Source of the DNA: Cristatella mucedo
Taxonomy: Eukaryota > Bryozoa > Phylactolaemata > Cristatellidae
DNA length: 64,000 bases
Assembly: GCA_009760855.2 (NCBI GenBank)
Contig: WPIO01000133.1
Location: forward strand, 1,024,001 to 1,088,000
Direction: 5' to 3'
This document shows, piece by piece, positions 12,001-23,714 of the stretch. Both the position numbers and the translations under genes were made by a program. Within the stretch, counting starts at the first letter, position 1. Each line of letters starts with the position of its first letter. The notes under the pieces were generated by a model that had not been told where the DNA came from, did no database searches, and saw nothing but the letters and a program-made list of their open reading frames with translations.

Positions 12001-12030
12001 CAGAGAGACAGAGAGACAGAGAGACAGAGA
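11514..12030. repeat. Large GA/GACA compound array
   Basis: About 517 bases of GAGA and GACA units: a (GACA)n block (11550-11611), GAGACA hexamer blocks and pure GA blocks. It continues at 12176-12246 beyond an inserted SINE-1. All open frames here are artefacts. Confidence 0.95.
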
Positions 12031-12175
12031 GCTGGGTTGGTCCAGCGGTTAAGGTGCTCACCCCGACTAAGGTCTGGCTGAGGTCGTGGGCTCGAGCCCT
12101 GAGGCATATGTGAAGCGCCTGAATAGAGATTTAGTTCTCTTGGGGCGCTATACAAATGAATTTTATTTATTTTTA
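12031..12175 (+). mobile_element. SINE-1 inserted in the GA/GACA array
   Basis: GCTGGGTTGGTCCAGCGGTT (A box), GGGCTCGAGCCC (B box), AAGCGCCTGAATAGAGATTT and TCTTGGGGCGCTATACAAAT, then an ATTTTATTTATTTTTA tail. GA/GACA repeats continue on both sides. Confidence 0.92.
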
Positions 12176-12246
12176 GAGAGGCAAAGACAGAGACAGAGAG
12201 AGACAGAGAGAGACAGAGACAGAGAGAGACAGACAGACAAACAGAC
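12176..12246. repeat. GA/GACA array, right-hand part
   Basis: GAGAGGCAAAGACAGAGACA and further GAGACA/GACA units, separated from the main array by SINE-1. Confidence 0.9.
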
Positions 12247-12249
12247 TGA

Positions 12250-15200
12250 GATGGCCGATGGCAACTGCTCGCTGCAGCCGCTCGAGAAGCTTCGAACAGT
12301 CGGAGGCGGAGTGATCGAGCACAGGTCCTAGCCCCTTGCCCAGCCCCCCCCCCCCCCCGTGGCTTGCTGCCTGCCTCGTGCGCTGACCGGCTGAAGGCGA
12401 GAGAGCCCGACCGCCGCCCAGGGCTGGATGGACCGAGGCCTCGGCCAGGACCGCAGCTCTGCCACAGAGCGCAGGGCCGGCGAGGCACGCGGCCTCGGCC
12501 GGCGCAAGCCGATGAGACAAAAGGCTTTTGGTGGATCACAAAAGGCGGCGCCCTGCCTGCCCACCCGCTGCAGATCGCTCTGCGGTCCCCCTGCCCCCTG
12601 CATGTCGGGCAGCAGCAGCGGCACGTGAGTGCACACCAATGTCGCCAATGCCAATGCAGCCCAGCCCTTGGCCCGCAGGTTCACCAGCTGCCACCTGCAG
12701 ACAGCTGCTGCCTCCCCCACCCCACGTCCTTCTCTCATCATCCTCCTCATCCTCGGCCGTCCAGCACTCAAGTCTCCCAACACCGAAGCAGTGTCTGCCT
12801 TTCAGCCTCTAGAAACGATCCGTGGGCAGGTGGCTGCGAATCAGCTCGCGGGATCCTTGGACCGGCTCACCTCGAGGCGTCGGTCGCTCTTTAGCTTCGA
12901 AGGCGGCCTCCGATGAGCAGCTCTCACCAGCAGTCGGCTATTCGCGGGCGGCTGCGTCGACGCGGGCTCTCGGGTAGGCAGCAGCGGTACGAGAACCAGC
13001 CGAGTGGTGGTGGCAGCAGCCACCGGCGAGGCCTCCTGATAGACCACTGATAGATAGGTAGGTAGGCGACTATTCAGCCTTCTATGCGGCCGGCCCCCAT
13101 TGTTGCTATTAATAGATGCGTGGTGGCGCGAGCCAGATGCTAGCCTCCTTGACAGCCTCTGGAAACCGTCTCGAGCTAAACCTTGGCTAGCTAGGCTCGG
13201 GGCTGGCGGTGGACCGATGCAATTTCGCCGCAGTAAAACAGCTGCTGCTGTCATAATGGTCAGCAAAAGCGTTGAGGATTCCGGTGTCGTAGCAGGCAGA
13301 GCGTCAATTTCTCAGCACTAGCCATCCATCGCTGCCGGTTCGCCTGCTCTTTCCCATCCCCGCAGCCGCAGCTGTGGGCGCCGCCTGACGCTTTTACCAC
13401 ACAGCTGGAGCTGCTCCAGCAATCGCAGGCGTCGACAAGGGTGACAACGGGGGCCCTAAGCACCCAACTTACCCCCCCCCGGTTCGGTGCGGCCCGGCCA
13501 CCCGACCAATCAATCAAACCTTCATGCGACTGATAAGCTGTTCATTGGTCAACGTCCAGCCCCATTCTTAAGGAACTGCCAGCTTCGGCCGAACGCAACA
13601 CCGGCGGCAGCAATGCTAGCACAGCGATTCCTCAAAGTAACTGCCCTATAGTACACTACCGTAACATCAACGGATTTCCTGCTCGAGCGCTGCGAGCGAA
13701 CAAGCCGACGTCAGTCCAAGTCGGGTGAGAGCCACTGAACCCTGACAGCCGGAAGCACGTGAGCTGCCCTATGACAAGCCGAACGAATAACACTTCACTA
13801 GAGGTGAAATGCATGCATTCGGGAGTCGCCCTGGCTCGTTGAAGCCCAACGCCACCCGAGGCCGCCTGGACACGCTGTTTGGCAGAACAATCAGGTGCAC
13901 GTGTCGTTTCGACCGAACACATTTTCTTTCACTCAAATGCACCGAAAAAGCTGTCTGAAATAAGCTATCGACATTTGGAGCGTGCTTCGGGGTCAAGTAC
14001 TTTCGGGGGGGAAGCTTCCCGGCATTCCTGGGAATAGCGAGGCTTCCGCTTTTTATTGCTTTTGTCGCAGGTGGGAGAGGCCTGGGCCACCTCTACCATG
14101 GCCCTCGGCGTCGGGGTGGGGGCGGTGCGACTGAGCGCACGTCGTGCAGCAGCAGAGTACGTGTGGCCGGTCGCCTCTACCACACAGAGCCATGGATGGA
14201 GGCAGTGGCGGCGCTGCTGAGAGCTCGTTTCGCGAGTTACTCGTCGCAGGCCTGCGCCTGAAACCACTCGGCACCCTGGCCGTGCCTCTGCCGCCGGCCA
14301 TCGCCCACCTTAGCAGTGCTGCCACTTGCGTCCGCTTGCCCGCAAGGCCAGCTGCCTCGGCTCCTGACGGCGGCTTCCGGCAGCGATGACTCACTCAGCC
14401 TGAAGGCTGCCGCCTGGCTGACATCAAAGCCGAGTGCGTAACCCAACTTACCGAGAAGCCCGAGCGACGCACCGCTGAAGCGCCTCGAGTCACGCCCGCT
14501 AGCCCAAGTTGGCTGACGAAGCCTGCCCGAGCTTGCAGGCCGGGCGGGCACCGCTGGTCGGCAGCCGGCGTGGTCTAGGCGATGCCGACGGCTCAGCGGC
14601 CGACGCCGGCCGTCTGGGGTGCGTTCGGTTGTGGGGGGGGGGAGGTTGGGGGGGGGGCACCAAACGCCGTTGACCGGGTCGAAGTCAAGCAGCCAAGACC
14701 AGCCCCACGGCGCTGCAAGGCGGCGGGCGATCGAGCGCAGTTCAGTCAAAAAGAACCATGTTACCTGCCACCATGCTACCTGCCGAAAGCAGATTGGGTA
14801 GGATAGTCGCCCAGCTAGCGGACTTTCTGTATTGGATTACATGCACGCACGCGAGCATGCACACGCACACATGCATACATACAGGTGTGTGCCTACGTAC
14901 GCCCGTGTAAAGAAAACGTAGACACTGCTTATTTCTCTGCATAGCTCACCCGCAACGATGAACTGCGTAAGCCAGCCGAGATCTCCGGCACATATCTCTC
15001 AGCGATTGCCGCTCCGACGACTAGGCGGCGAGTGACAGCGGCGTCGCTCGCCGAGGGCCGGAGAGCACCGCGCCCGCTCGAGGGAGCTACGCACCGGATG
15101 CATGCAAGCCTCTCTCTCGTCACCACCGCCACCCATCCGACCGCCCAACCCCTCCTCCGGACCGCTCAGCATGTCGCCGCAGTATGTCGCTCACGTTACC

Positions 15201-15950
15201 TCGAAGCGTAGCGATCCCTTTGCTGCTGTCCCCGACGACCGGCGGTACGTCCTTCCGACACGGACGGCGCGGACCAACCGACCGCAGTCCCAGCAGGCAC
15301 CGGTCGTGACTGCCTCCCGCCAGAGCGTCACATGCCGCGACCGCCGACGCAGCTATTAACAATTAGTCACCCAAGACGGTCGCATCACCGTGGGCGGTGG
15401 CTCGAAGCGACGCCGGCCTGTCTTCGAAGCCGGCCGGCCAGCACCTACCTCGAGTTGTAGCGGAGCGTTCGCGTGCGACTGGATCGACACGCTCGTTTCG
15501 CGTCTGAGACTGCTGCACCGCCGCCGCCGCCACCACACACGCCGGCCGCAAAGGTAAGATGCCGCAGGAGACGGGTCGCGGGCGCCGGCTGGGCGTCATA
15601 AATCACCGGGTCGGCCGGGGGCGGGGATTAGCCGGTAGGCGGTCGGCTGACCGGGTCGCAAGGCGGCGGAGGGTCGCGCCCACGCTTACCTCCACTGAGC
15701 GAGTGCGGCTCGCTGTCAGAGCTCCGCCGACTTTTTAAAGTGGCGAGCTCCGTGATGCGGTGCTACTTCCTCTTCGACTGGAGCCACACGTTCGCGGGCG
15801 CATTCGCCGCAGTGGGCTTGCCATAGTGTAGCGACTGTCTACGCGACTGCGACTATCTGTCGCTCACAGCAGGGTGCGGCAGAGGCCAGCAGGCGCTCGT
15901 GGGTCGCTGGGAGGCGGGGGGGGGGGGTGGGGGCAGGCGAGGTTTTCTCG
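12250..15950. other. Long GC/CpG-rich block without a recognised gene
   Basis: The most CpG-dense part of the window, particularly 14.0-15.9 kb, and free of recognisable LINE or SINE copies. Open frames of 80-170 codons occur on both strands (for example 14749-14237 on -, and the ATG frame at 14193-14389 on +), none resembling a protein I know. It may be a promoter region with 5' exons of an unseen gene. Confidence 0.4.
14632..14657 (+). repeat. G-run pair, possible G-quadruplex
   Basis: Two G runs of about ten, separated by AGGTT, in the GC-rich region. Comparable single C or G homopolymers sit at 537-547, 12346-12358, 15917-15926, 21032-21042, 23534-23543 and 59692-59701. Confidence 0.7.
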
Positions 15951-16559
15951 TACGTCCGGCAGTCTCTGCCGACGACTCGCTAGGGTCCTATGCCTGCCCA
16001 AACCTTCGTGTACGATTCCTCTCATGTTGTCGGCGCTCTTTAACGATCTTGGCCAAATTCTTTTGATGACCTCATTAATTAGAGAGAAGCTTACAAATAG
16101 TAATAGCGATTGTGGTAATTAACGCACCGGTGGCCTACAGCTCAGTCGCCAGCGCACCGACCGATTGCGTGTATGTATGCATGTATGTCCTCGCAGCACG
16201 AGCTCAAGGGTACTGCCAAAAGTACAGGGCTCTGGGCCTCCAAGGGACCAGTTACGTATTGCTACCCCCTCCCCCTCAAAAGCTGCTACTCATCTCCCGC
16301 ATAAAATGAGGAGTCGGTCGCCTCGTGAATCCACTTGTGCACCATAACCTACCATAACTCCACATGTGCACCATAACTTACATTAATAAACAAGCCTCGT
16401 GGAAGCGTACGCCAAGATGAAATCGTCCATACTGGCCACGAGGCATACCAATAAGCACGTCGGCGTCCATTAGTCGACAGTAATGAAACCAATCATAGTA
16501 AAACTGCCGACTGACACTCACTGACGTCTGACGCTACGACATTGTCTGACTTGCTGCCC

Positions 16560-16675
16560 TGATTTGGTCCAGGAGTGACGTTCTTGCCACCAAGGTCAAT
16601 CGCTCTTGAGTCCTGCGTCATATATAATGCACCTGAGCAAAGATTAAGTCCTATTAGGGCGCAATATAAGTGAAT

Positions 16676-16678
<3 letters not shown>
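16560..16678 (+). mobile_element. SINE-1, diverged
   Basis: GATTTGGTCCAGGAGTGACG (A box region), GCACCTGAGCAAAGATTAAG and TATTAGGGCGCAATATAAGT, then a (TA)n tract. The B box is decayed. Confidence 0.75.
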
Positions 16679-16706
<28 letters not shown>

Positions 16707-16756
16707 ATATATATATGTATATGTATATATAAGTGTGTATATATATATATATATTT
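16676..16756. repeat. (TA)n/(TG)n compound microsatellite
   Basis: TA runs with an internal TG run, directly at the 3' end of a SINE-1 copy; probably grown from the SINE tail. Confidence 0.9.
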
Positions 16757-16959
16757 TAATGGCCTTAAAAAACAGAGCTAAAAACGCACACGTTTCTTAC
16801 ACAGCATTATGCTGGTAGTCCATGTGAACTCTCTTTCCTGCGCTGACGAGTGCCTATGCTGGCACCGTTCAGGTTGTCCCTAACAATTGACACGCTTCCT
16901 TTACAGCCTCGACAAACATTTTGTACTCCGAGTGTGCTGTAAAAATGTCGTCCTTATTG

Positions 16960-17710
16960 TTAAGCCTTTTGTACAGCGTCCGAAGAGAGTTGAGTCTCCA
17001 CTCAGGCGCTTTGCAACCGGCAGCAAAGGAAGCAATCGTAACCCATTGTTAACGACAAGCAACGCACCCTGCTTGCGCAAGCACTCGGAAGCATTTAAAA
17101 TTGCTCGCGGCCACTGGCTAGCAGAACTCCAGTGGGGGAGGGAGGGAAGGTCGGAAACGTTCCACTTACTAAGACGCTGCCTGCAGAGGGGAGCAGGGCA
17201 CAGACAGGAGCAGACAGGCACACTAGGGCTGCATGCTATGCAAAAGCGTGCGGCTATCGACATTAAACAAGACATGAGAAATCGCATAGCTCACTGCCTC
17301 ATAAAAAGGATCATTCCCTCGAAAGGAGAAAACACTGTGTTCAAAAAGTACATTTTTCAGCTTTTTTTTAATGTCGTCAAATCGCGAGCCGACATGCCGT
17401 CTCGGGAGCACGGCTGCAGAAGGTTCGGTCCTCACGGGTTTGAAGTTAGCACAAGCACAAGGGACACAAGAGTGAGTGATCGGCAAGAGTCAGAAGAGCG
17501 AGCTGGCCTGAAGTGAGACTAACTCTGATAATTATATCGGAACATCACAATGGAAAGGACCTGAAGGTGAGAGACAGAATCTCAAGTCGATATGCTTCTT
17601 GACAGGCAGCCATTGCAGACTGCAGACGTGCACTGGTTTAATGTGACAGTTGCAACTCTTACGACAGGTATGCTAAAGCTGCCGAGTTTTGTTCAACCTG
17701 TTATTTTTCG
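16960..17710 (-). mobile_element. Old LINE-A-like fragment
   Basis: Begins with an L2-type tail (TTGTACAGCGTCCGAAGAGA) and contains diverged versions of the LINE-A landmarks, for example AAGGTTCGGTCCTCACGGGT for the usual GGTCTCCAAAGGATTTGAGG and, near 17.6 kb, CAGCCATTGCAGACTGCAGA. The 209-codon plus-strand open frame here is antisense to the element and not a gene. Confidence 0.6.
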
Positions 17711-17953
17711 CGCATTGCACGGGCATGACAAGTAGAGAGTTACTGAAATCCAATCCGGATGCATGCACGAACGCACGGTCCCGTTTGTCTGCAGTGTGGT
17801 GACATGAGGATGCCCGAATGTTCACGAAAGGTCACGTGGCAGTGGAAGTGGGCAGACGACAGACTTGCCTGCAGTGCTGATGAGCTCATCTAATCTCGCC
17901 ATTTTGGGAGATTTGAACCCCTGAATATTAATCACCTCGCACTATGAAAAAAT

Positions 17954-18075
17954 TCAACAGCCTCATTTGTGTAGCAGCAGAAGAGTCTTAACGGCCATCC
18001 CCGTCGCATGCAGCGGGCAATAAAGAATCGCCCAGTGCATGGCTCAAACCCACGTGACCTGGCTCGAGAAGAGCT
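17954..18075 (-). mobile_element. SINE-2, diverged
   Basis: CAACAGCCTCATTTGTGTAG, GAAGAGTCTTAACGGCCATC and GGCTCAAACCCACGTGACCT: a minus-strand copy with a weakened B box. Confidence 0.7.
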
Positions 18076-20047
18076 CGCACCTTGCCTTCTGGACAAAGAC
18101 CCAGGGAAGAGAAGCTTATACGGTGGCGTCGGCTAAGGTCGGGCAGTTAGCGAATATCGTGTATCGGTGTCGGCAAAGGAGTCAAAATCGTAGTCGAGAG
18201 TCGCATCGGGTTCTATTGGCTTATTGCACGCGAGGAACGCGAGATTCCACGTGTGCATTTGAGAGTTGCCTTGGCGATTGCAGAGGACCGAACGACCGGC
18301 GTGGCATTACCCGAGCGAGATAGAAATGCTGAGCGGCCTCAAACAGTGCGTGAGAAATAAGCAAGATTTCTCGCTTGCCTAGCTAGCCGCCCCCACTCTC
18401 TTTGACTTTGCCCGGGCTTCCGGCAAGATTTGAAAATATTCTCTAAAAAAAAATAAGGAAACGACAATAATGAGCATTCACGAGAGTGCAGATAAAGCAG
18501 GGTCGCTATCTGCCGGCAAAACTAAATTGGCATATGGCACGGGTACAAGAGCGCCGGACGCGGAAGCAAAGGCCGACTGGACAGCGTGAACAGGCAGCAG
18601 CCATTTTAAAGTTCGTAAACGCAGAACTGCACGCGAGCAATGGACACCCAAAAAAAAATTAGCTCGTATGTCTGTAAAGCCTAGACGGGTCTTAGATGGC
18701 CCAGATTCCGAGTTTGAAGCTCTTCAGAACTTTTAAGTTGGGAAAATGCGTCGATATGAATGCAAAACCACACACACAGGCATTATACTTATACAAGCGT
18801 GCACGAGCAGGCAGTAAGCCACTTTGCGAAGCTGCTCAGTGGGGCCTCAGGTTAGGGACGCAGCATCCTTAGCTGAGACTTAAGCGATGCAAAGGAAATG
18901 CATTCGCGACTGAAGCCAGAAGGGAACTCCAGCAGACTTTCGGTGCACGCGGGCCTGAAAGTGTGGCCGCCAGAGAAGATTTCACTTAATTTCGACGAAC
19001 GGCGAGAGGACCGGAAGCCGAAGAATGGACACAGGGGTGCGAGACCAAACTCGATGAGCTAGCAGGTCAGAAAGGCGGGCAAAGGTGCAAACAAAAAGAG
19101 CGACCTGTATAAGCCAGATCGAGGATCTTGATGTCGAAGCGATGCTCAACAGGGAGCCTACGGAGCTTCAGAAAGAAGTGGACAAGGCAGCCGAGCCGTT
19201 GCTGGCGATAGATGGATGTGCTGCTGCTGAGGTCTGCCTCAACTGCAGACGATCGAGAGTGCAGGCAGCCGGGAGTCCAACAAAATAAAGGGAATTGCAG
19301 TGATCCAGATTCAATTTCATAAACTCGTGCAGAAATAGACTGGCTCGCCCACTCTTGTTTGAGCAGGCAGAAACTTCGGCCGCGTTCCTTTGCTAAAATG
19401 AGTCTGAACGTCCGACGACACGTCGTTTTTGGAACAGCCCGGCCAGATCACAGACAGGCAGGCATCACTGGAGCGATGCTAGACCAATTTTGAGGGGAGG
19501 TCATCTAGTTTGAGGTCGACACTAGGCTTACCCATAACTAGCAGGTTGGTCTTGTCGTTAAGATTCAGGAAGTTAGTGGCCACCCAAGCGGACTCGAGTC
19601 GAAAAAATAGGCTACCACCCATGGTGGACGAAATCCTCATTTCTTTTGACACGTTGCACTCGCTGAAGCTGTGCGTGCTGGAAGCTGGCCTGCAGTTCAA
19701 AATCAGGACTCGCTGTGCCAATTAATTTCCTCATCATTATTGTACGACTTGCTGTGCCATGTGAATTTCTTATCATAGTCGCACCGACAGACGTGTCGTC
19801 GGCTATCCCGAGAACATTCGACCATTGACCTGCGAACATTCGGCCTTTCCGGACCTATTACCACGACCGGGTGAGTTGCTTCGGCATAATTCTATTTGTT
19901 CAGTGGATGTGAGCTTACACGTATTTTAAACGGTCTGTTAATCGATAATCGAATGCCGTTCATAATGTATCGCGTGTAAAATGTTTCGCTATTATATAAC
20001 CTGTGTGAAGTTGGAGTCACTAGATTGATAGTCTAGGAAGTGACACT

Positions 20048-20143
20048 AAAAAGGATAAGAATAAGCCTTAGTAACGACCTTGTTGGCAACCGACAAGAAA
20101 AGGGTAGAATGAGCCTCGGTAACGACCCTGTTGGCAACCGACT
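20048..20143. repeat. Tandem duplication, about 48 bp x 2
   Basis: GTAACGACCTTGTTGGCAAC CGAC and GTAACGACCCTGTTGGCAAC CGAC within two consecutive units with similar leaders (AAGAATAAGCC; AGAATGAGCC). Confidence 0.8.
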
Positions 20144-21047
20144 AATAGTTGCATGCAGCCGGTGGGCACTTGATGACGGCACTGCCAACTAATGTGAAGT
20201 GCGAAAATGCAAATCTGCGACCCATACGGAATTCCTCAAGCGTATCGCCATATGGGAAGGCTTTTTAGATGAGTCACTGCTCGGTTTTATTGCAGATGGC
20301 GGTCTGCCATGCTTATACTGCAGGCTGAGATGTATATGGTTTATGGTTTAGATTTGGGGCTTTTGGAGATAAGCAACGAATCACACTTGTGGTATATATA
20401 AGGTTTGTGGCTTAGCGGCTTTGCTTTGGCAGCTTTAGGGGTTTATATCCTTGCACATCAACGGCTATTCAGGTTTACAGCTTAGATTTAAGCTGGGTTT
20501 ACACGATGAGTCTTGCTTTCCACCCTCTTCCTACCTCGTTGAGCCTTTGGTGTGTCCATCAGCAATACTGAGGGGCGATCCAAGACTTACAGGGAAGACT
20601 TAACGAAGAATCAGCAGCCGAACGCGATTCTATTTCTTCGCCACGATAGGGGGTTGGGAGAGTCAGGAGAATGGAAGCTGTCAGCGGAAGGCGAAGTCGT
20701 GAAGTGCACCGAAGCGCCCAAGAAGCCTAATATGAAGGCCAGGAGGACTCGCGGAGCGTCAGCAGAGTCTGACAGGGAGTCGGCCAGTCAGCGACACCTA
20801 CCGGGTTGAGCATTCGCAACGAAAGGAGCGGGGCAGGCACCGATCGACGGCGGCGGCAGTACTTCCGGAGTCACGTGTACATGCAGCAGAATGCTCGAGA
20901 GGAGGCGGACGATGTCACGCTCGCGATTGGTTGCTTCCGTCCTGAGTTAGACGGCAAAGCAGAAACGTTTCCCCCTGTTTAGGGGCCGGGTCTTCGTTAA
21001 CGCGTCGTTCGGGGCACCCTGGTGGTTTTGTGGGGGGGGGGGTAGGG

Positions 21048-21220
21048 GTCGTGATGGTACACTGGGTAAGGCGGTTGCTTTCATGACCTCGGTCCCGAGG
21101 TCGTGGGTTCGATTCCTGTGGTGGGCGATCCTTTATCGCCACTGCAAGCGGTGCGATAGCCGTAAAGGTTCTTCTGTCGCTATACAAAAAGAGACTGTTT
21201 AGGTAGCTAGGATTTATTTA
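21048..21220 (+). mobile_element. SINE-2
   Basis: A tRNA-derived head with A box TGGTACACTGGGTAAGG and B box GGTTCGATTCC, then a body with a small hairpin (GGCGATCCTTTATCGCC), GATAGCCGTAAAGGTTCTTC and CTATACAAAAAGAG, ending in ATTTATTTATTT. The body differs from SINE-1. Confidence 0.88.
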
Positions 21221-22139
21221 TTTTAGGGGCGCTTGAGAGCCTGAACCGGCTCTGCTGGCTGTTCCTCTGTAGGAACGTCCTGGTTATAAGGCGGGGTGCG
21301 TGCTTGTGCCTTGGTGAGAATTTGCGAGGAATGCGATGATAAAACTGAACTAGACGCGAAGCGAAACTGTTCGCTGCGAATAAGCTCAAGTAAAATCGCA
21401 TATTTTTGCGTTGATTATCGGTTGGAATACGAGCTCACAACCCCGTAGTAACCGTAAGTTAGCGCCTGAAACGCTGTAGGTGAGGCGACCTGCTTATTGC
21501 TCGTAGGCGTGCACCGAATCAAATTTGGCTGCTGGCTACGACGCTTGGCTAGCGACGGGGTACGTCTCCTCTGCCGAGCGTTCGGCTTTACAGTCCTGTC
21601 GTAAAGAATAGTCTCAGACCACTGTGAGAGGCAGGCAATTTAGCAAGCGCTACCACGAAATGCCAACAATCGGCACGCGAACCGCAGGCTACGCGATCGT
21701 ATCTGCTGCGGGTGAACGGGAACGTGCGAACAGCAACCGACGACTCACCTAATGAAGGCCGACTCAGGCCGGATTCGTGACGATGATCTGGGCTGAGAGG
21801 ACAACTCAATGCCGGAGCTTCTCTCTGTATAAAGTGGCTAGAGCGGGCGCACGATCGGGATCCACAGGCACACCGCGGGACGAGATCAGTTGCTCGCCCG
21901 ACCAAGGTCAAGGTATTTGATGGCCGAGATCGTCAGCTCGAGAAAATGGAAACTGAGTATTGAAACCGAAAGTGAACCAAGAAAAGTCAAAGCTGCGTGT
22001 TCTTCAACTGCTGTCAGAGCTATTATCAAAAACCGAGAAAACTGCTGAAAACCCAACGGAAATGCTCACGTGATCCAGACGCTTAAAATTGCAAGTCTCA
22101 TAGACGTACATGAGAAGCAGGTTACTTAATTTTAATAAA

Positions 22140-22720
22140 AAAACAATACATTTGATATAGCGTCCTTAGAGAACTCAAACCCTTTCTGCTCACTTTAAAT
22201 TTGCTCCAAAGAAAGTGAGGTCGAATGGCTTTGTGGTAGCATCCGCACTAAACAACAACAACTAAACAACAACAAAAAGCAGAATAACCTGGTTAGGGAT
22301 GACATGCACAGTGTCATCACGCATAAGCACATAAAGGAGGAATCACAGGGACCCACTAAATGCTGTGATAAACAGATGCGTTTTTATTTTCTTTTTAACT
22401 GTGGACAACTGAGGAGATGTCGTGACACAAGATGGGAGTGAGTTCCAGGCTTTGGGAGCATAGGAACTAAAGGCGAAATCTCCAAAGGATTTGAGGTTTG
22501 TACGAGTATAGGTAAACAGTTAAATGCCGAAAAGCTGGCGGTACGACGGTTTGCTTGGTGGGGGAGTAGATCTGATAGGTAGAACATGCTTTGAAAAAGC
22601 CAGATGGACATTAAAATACAGTACGTACTGGCGTAATTCTTTGAATCGCTTCGATTGCTCTAGCCCAATTACGCTCGGTCGTGCCTCAGAAGCTGAGTTG
22701 CTCAAAGTATACGGCCCAGG
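22140..22720 (-). mobile_element. LINE-A copy 6, 3' fragment
   Basis: Minus-strand LINE-A tail (ATTTGATATAGCGTCCTTAG), 3' untranslated region with GGACCCACTAAATGCTGTGA, and the C-terminal domain to about 22720. A short ACAACAACAA repeat is inserted at 22252-22276. Confidence 0.85.
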
Positions 22721-22849
22721 TTACTCGCCTTAGTTCTACGGTAGGTGAAGCTTAATTACCCTCTGCAAGCGGGGTGGAGCGAGCTGCCGAGCGGCTATTC
22801 TGCCGCTGTATATATGAGCGACGCTGCTCAATGCGACCAAATTCACTTT

Positions 22850-23410
22850 GCTTACTTTACTTTAGCAGAGGAGGTGCAATCGACTGCTGCGTTCCCTCTA
22901 AAGCCCGGACGGTGAGAGGCACGACGAATCGCTGCTAGTTTGAAGTCTGAGAAGCGCTTGTACGACGATGCGAGGTCAGCAATCGAACAGCTGCCAACGC
23001 GAAATTTGCACCTGAGGTTCAAACCATCCTCCTGCCGCCCTTCAACTTTGGCCAGCGACTCCCGACTTCGGCAAACTCGCACGGCCCTGTTTTGGCCGCT
23101 ACACAGCTAGACATTCCCTGCGGTCGGATCAATCTGACAAGTCGAACGCGAGCGTGCGGTTGCTTCGTCTTGTCAGCGGTCGGAAATGCGTGCGAAAAGC
23201 ATCCGGCGGCGCAGCGGCCGCTCGCCAGCGAAGAGAGCCGACCGCACGGCAGCAGAAAGGCCGAGGCCGAGGCAGTACAATCGCCGAGCGACGGCGCAGA
23301 GTGCCTACAACGAGGCTCGCTAGTATAAATCCTGACCCCGGCTGCAGTGGCTCGATTGCGGCCGCCGTGCCTCGACGCCTTCGAAGTTGGATAGGATGGC
23401 TGCCTCAACA
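22850..23410. promoter_or_regulatory. CpG-rich segment, probable TYW5 promoter region
   Basis: This stretch is rich in GC and CpG dinucleotides compared with the AT-richer DNA on both sides and ends about 210 bases before TYW5 exon 1. The open frames in it on both strands are Arg/Ala-rich, unlike any family I know, and are best explained by base composition. Confidence 0.4.
23324..23329 (+). promoter_or_regulatory. Candidate TATA box upstream of TYW5
   Basis: TATAAA lies about 295 bases upstream of the TYW5 start codon, at the downstream edge of a CpG-rich segment (about 22850-23400). Position and context fit a core promoter, but a TATAAA is common by chance and no transcript data are available. 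Confidence 0.25.
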
Positions 23411-23621
23411 GTGTAGTTTATACGGACCCATTCTCGCTGTGCACACGAATTTAAATCAGTGTAATAAATACGCACTGTACAGCTACGTCAAAGCTCGCGA
23501 GGTGGACACACCTAACGGCTAAGCCAGATTGATGGGGGGGGGGAGGCTGGGTTGGTGGAAGCCACAGAAGCAGTTCGCTCTCTTTTGGTCAGGGAGGAAA
23601 TAAAAAACTACATCCGTAAAC

Positions 23622-23714
23622 ATGATGGCAGCGCCCTGCCGTAAGCGGTGTGTTAGCGTTTCTACGTATGTAAGCGTAGATAAAGAGCGTTTCGCCACTG
23701 ATATCTATCCGCAG
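23622..23714 (+). CDS. TYW5: TYW5 exon 1 (start codon)
   Basis: Thirty-one residues beginning with two adjacent ATG codons (23622 and 23625) and ending in [10 protein letters not shown]. This matches the human exon-1 ending, in which a conserved Phe is followed seven residues later by the YPQ terminus, and it ends in phase 0 exactly as exon 2 requires. The donor is GTTTGT, weak at +3. The N-terminal 15 residues are not conserved, so either ATG could be used. It was identified by working backwards from the expected YPQ boundary. Confidence 0.82.

Larger units (their letters stand above)
17711..22139. other. No gene supported; two SINE-2 copies and a tandem duplication
   Basis: Outside the listed repeats, frames are under 110 codons and lack recognisable motifs. 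Confidence 0.4.

Noticed and set aside
11409-12539. Long open frames of 196-369 codons on both strands
   Set aside because: They are translations of GA/GACA repeats and have no protein character.
14237-14749. 170-codon minus-strand frame in the GC-rich block
   Set aside because: Pro/Arg/Gly/Ala bias, no motif, and overlapping frames on the other strand; base composition explains it.
16887-17516. 209-codon plus-strand frame
   Set aside because: It is antisense to a diverged LINE-A fragment, whose landmarks are present in order.
21048-21130. A true tRNA gene
   Set aside because: A and B boxes are present, but there is no proper cloverleaf or acceptor stem and a SINE body follows; the same unit recurs five times.
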